From assembly GCF_018614055.1 (NCBI RefSeq), contig NZ_JAGGPB010000020.1:62001-126000 (forward strand): DNA of 64,000 bases. Reading direction: 5' to 3'. A model generated the notes under the pieces. It made no database searches, had not been told where the DNA came from, and was given only the letters and a program-made list of their open reading frames with translations. Made by a program: the position numbers and the translations under genes. This document shows, piece after piece, positions 63,414 through 64,000 of this stretch (the stretch's first letter is position 1; the number at the start of each line of letters is the position of its first letter). This stretch comes from Streptomyces sp. ISL-98 (GTDB lineage Bacteria; Actinomycetota; Actinomycetes; Streptomycetales; Streptomycetaceae).

Positions 63414-64000
63414 ATGGCGGAGCAGGAAAGGGCCAGGCGGACCCGCAACCGGCTGGTCGTCGCGGCGGCCGAGGTGTTCGACGCCATCGGGTACGAGCGG
63501 GCGACGATGGCACGCATCAGTGCCGCGGCCGGGGTGACCAAGGGAGCCCTCTACTTCCACTTCGCCACCAAGGACGAGCTGGCCAGGGCCGTTCAGGCGC
63601 GGGCCTGCGAAGGATCCGCCGAGGTGCTCGCCGGACTCGACCGGCCCGGAGCACCGGCGCTTCAGGTGCTCATCGATGTGACCCATGCCCTGGCCCGCCT
63701 GGTGCGGGACGACATGGTGGTACGGGCCGGCGTGCTGCTCTCGCGCGAGCGCGGGAGCGCCGATGCGGCCCTGGACTGTTACGCGGTCTGGCTCCGCTGT
63801 GTACAGGCGCTGCTGCTGCGTGCCGAGGCCGAGAGTGCGCTGCGGCCCGGCGTCTGCCGTGACGCCGTCACCGCTCTGGTGGTGTCCATGATCTGCGGGA
63901 CGGAGTTCTTCGCCCGCAGGGACGTGCTGGACGCCGGGCTGGACCCGGCCCTGTCCACGGAGACGGATACGGACGCCCATGCGGATGCGGACACGCCTAC
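63414..64000 (+). CDS. TetR-type gamma-butyrolactone receptor (truncated by window end)
   Basis: The first 195 residues are present and the frame is still open at the window end. The N-terminus AEQERARRTRNRLVVAAAEVFDAIGYERATMARISAAAGVTKGALYFHFATKDELARAVQ is the DNA-binding domain of the ArpA/ScbR/BarA type. A Trp in CYAVWLRCVQALL aligns with the ligand-pocket Trp of these receptors. It should bind the ARE sites and be released by the butyrolactone signal. The ATG has GGGGTG upstream. No stop is seen, but receptors are about 215-230 residues long, so only a short tail is missing. Confidence 0.92.
   Translation, partial: MAEQERARRTRNRLVVAAAEVFDAIGYERATMARISAAAGVTKGALYFHFATKDELARAVQARACEGSAEVLAGLDRPGAPALQVLIDVTHALARLVRDDMVVRAGVLLSRERGSADAALDCYAVWLRCVQALLLRAEAESALRPGVCRDAVTALVVSMICGTEFFARRDVLDAGLDPALSTETDTDAHADADTP

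Overview
The DNA is very GC-rich with actinobacterial codon use, GTG starts and many 4-base ATGA overlaps. Gene order (pcrA, icmB, sucCD, purNH, folD, mdh, betaine genes) matches my memory of the core arm of a Streptomyces chromosome, near the S. coelicolor SCO4797-4832 region. I treat it as a Streptomyces chromosomal segment. I see no rRNA, tRNA, CRISPR array, transposase or phage gene.

Bases 1-48,030 are mostly conserved core. They hold PcrA helicase, an M23 cell-wall peptidase, a secreted lipase and the B12-binding subunit of isobutyryl-CoA mutase. A five-gene island follows (SWIM zinc finger, DUF5691, MoxR-type AAA ATPase, DUF5682, VWA). Then come two secreted low-complexity proteins, sucCD, an HTH/sigma-like membrane regulator, a polytopic DUF6350 protein, purNH, a Ser/Thr kinase with an FHA partner, folD, DUF3017, NADP-isocitrate dehydrogenase, a DUF2690 regulator and malate dehydrogenase. 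The choline-to-glycine-betaine operon (betB, betA, ATPase, double permease, binding protein) follows, and a YgiB/YgiC-like pair closes this part.

Bases 48,130-64,000 look accessory and are the most interesting part. A rightward block of 14 genes begins with SMR efflux, DsbA-like and SMR efflux genes. It continues with an adenylating enzyme, a carrier protein, an orphan ectoine-synthase-like cupin, an acyl-CoA dehydrogenase homologue with its catalytic Glu in the isovaleryl/prolyl-carrier position, a transglutaminase-like protein, a maleate-isomerase-like protein lacking its cysteines, a phosphopantetheinyl transferase, a deaminase, a second DsbA-like protein and a MarR regulator. The adenylation/carrier/dehydrogenase trio resembles the prolyl-carrier-protein (pyrrole-2-carboxylate) pathway, so I propose a small, possibly undescribed natural product derived from a carrier-bound amino acid.

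The right end holds a gamma-butyrolactone (GBL) signalling set: an AfsA-type synthase, a reductase, an Old Yellow Enzyme and, cut by the window end, a TetR-type receptor. Three sites with the geometry ACC-N8-GGT in A/T-rich flanks sit upstream of the afsA gene, the receptor gene and a sulfotransferase-like gene. They fit the receptor's autoregulatory elements (AREs). A second palindrome with core CTTGCGYAAG lies before the first SMR gene and before the second MarR gene, tying the ends of the locus together. SMR, DsbA and MarR genes each occur twice here, suggesting internal duplication.
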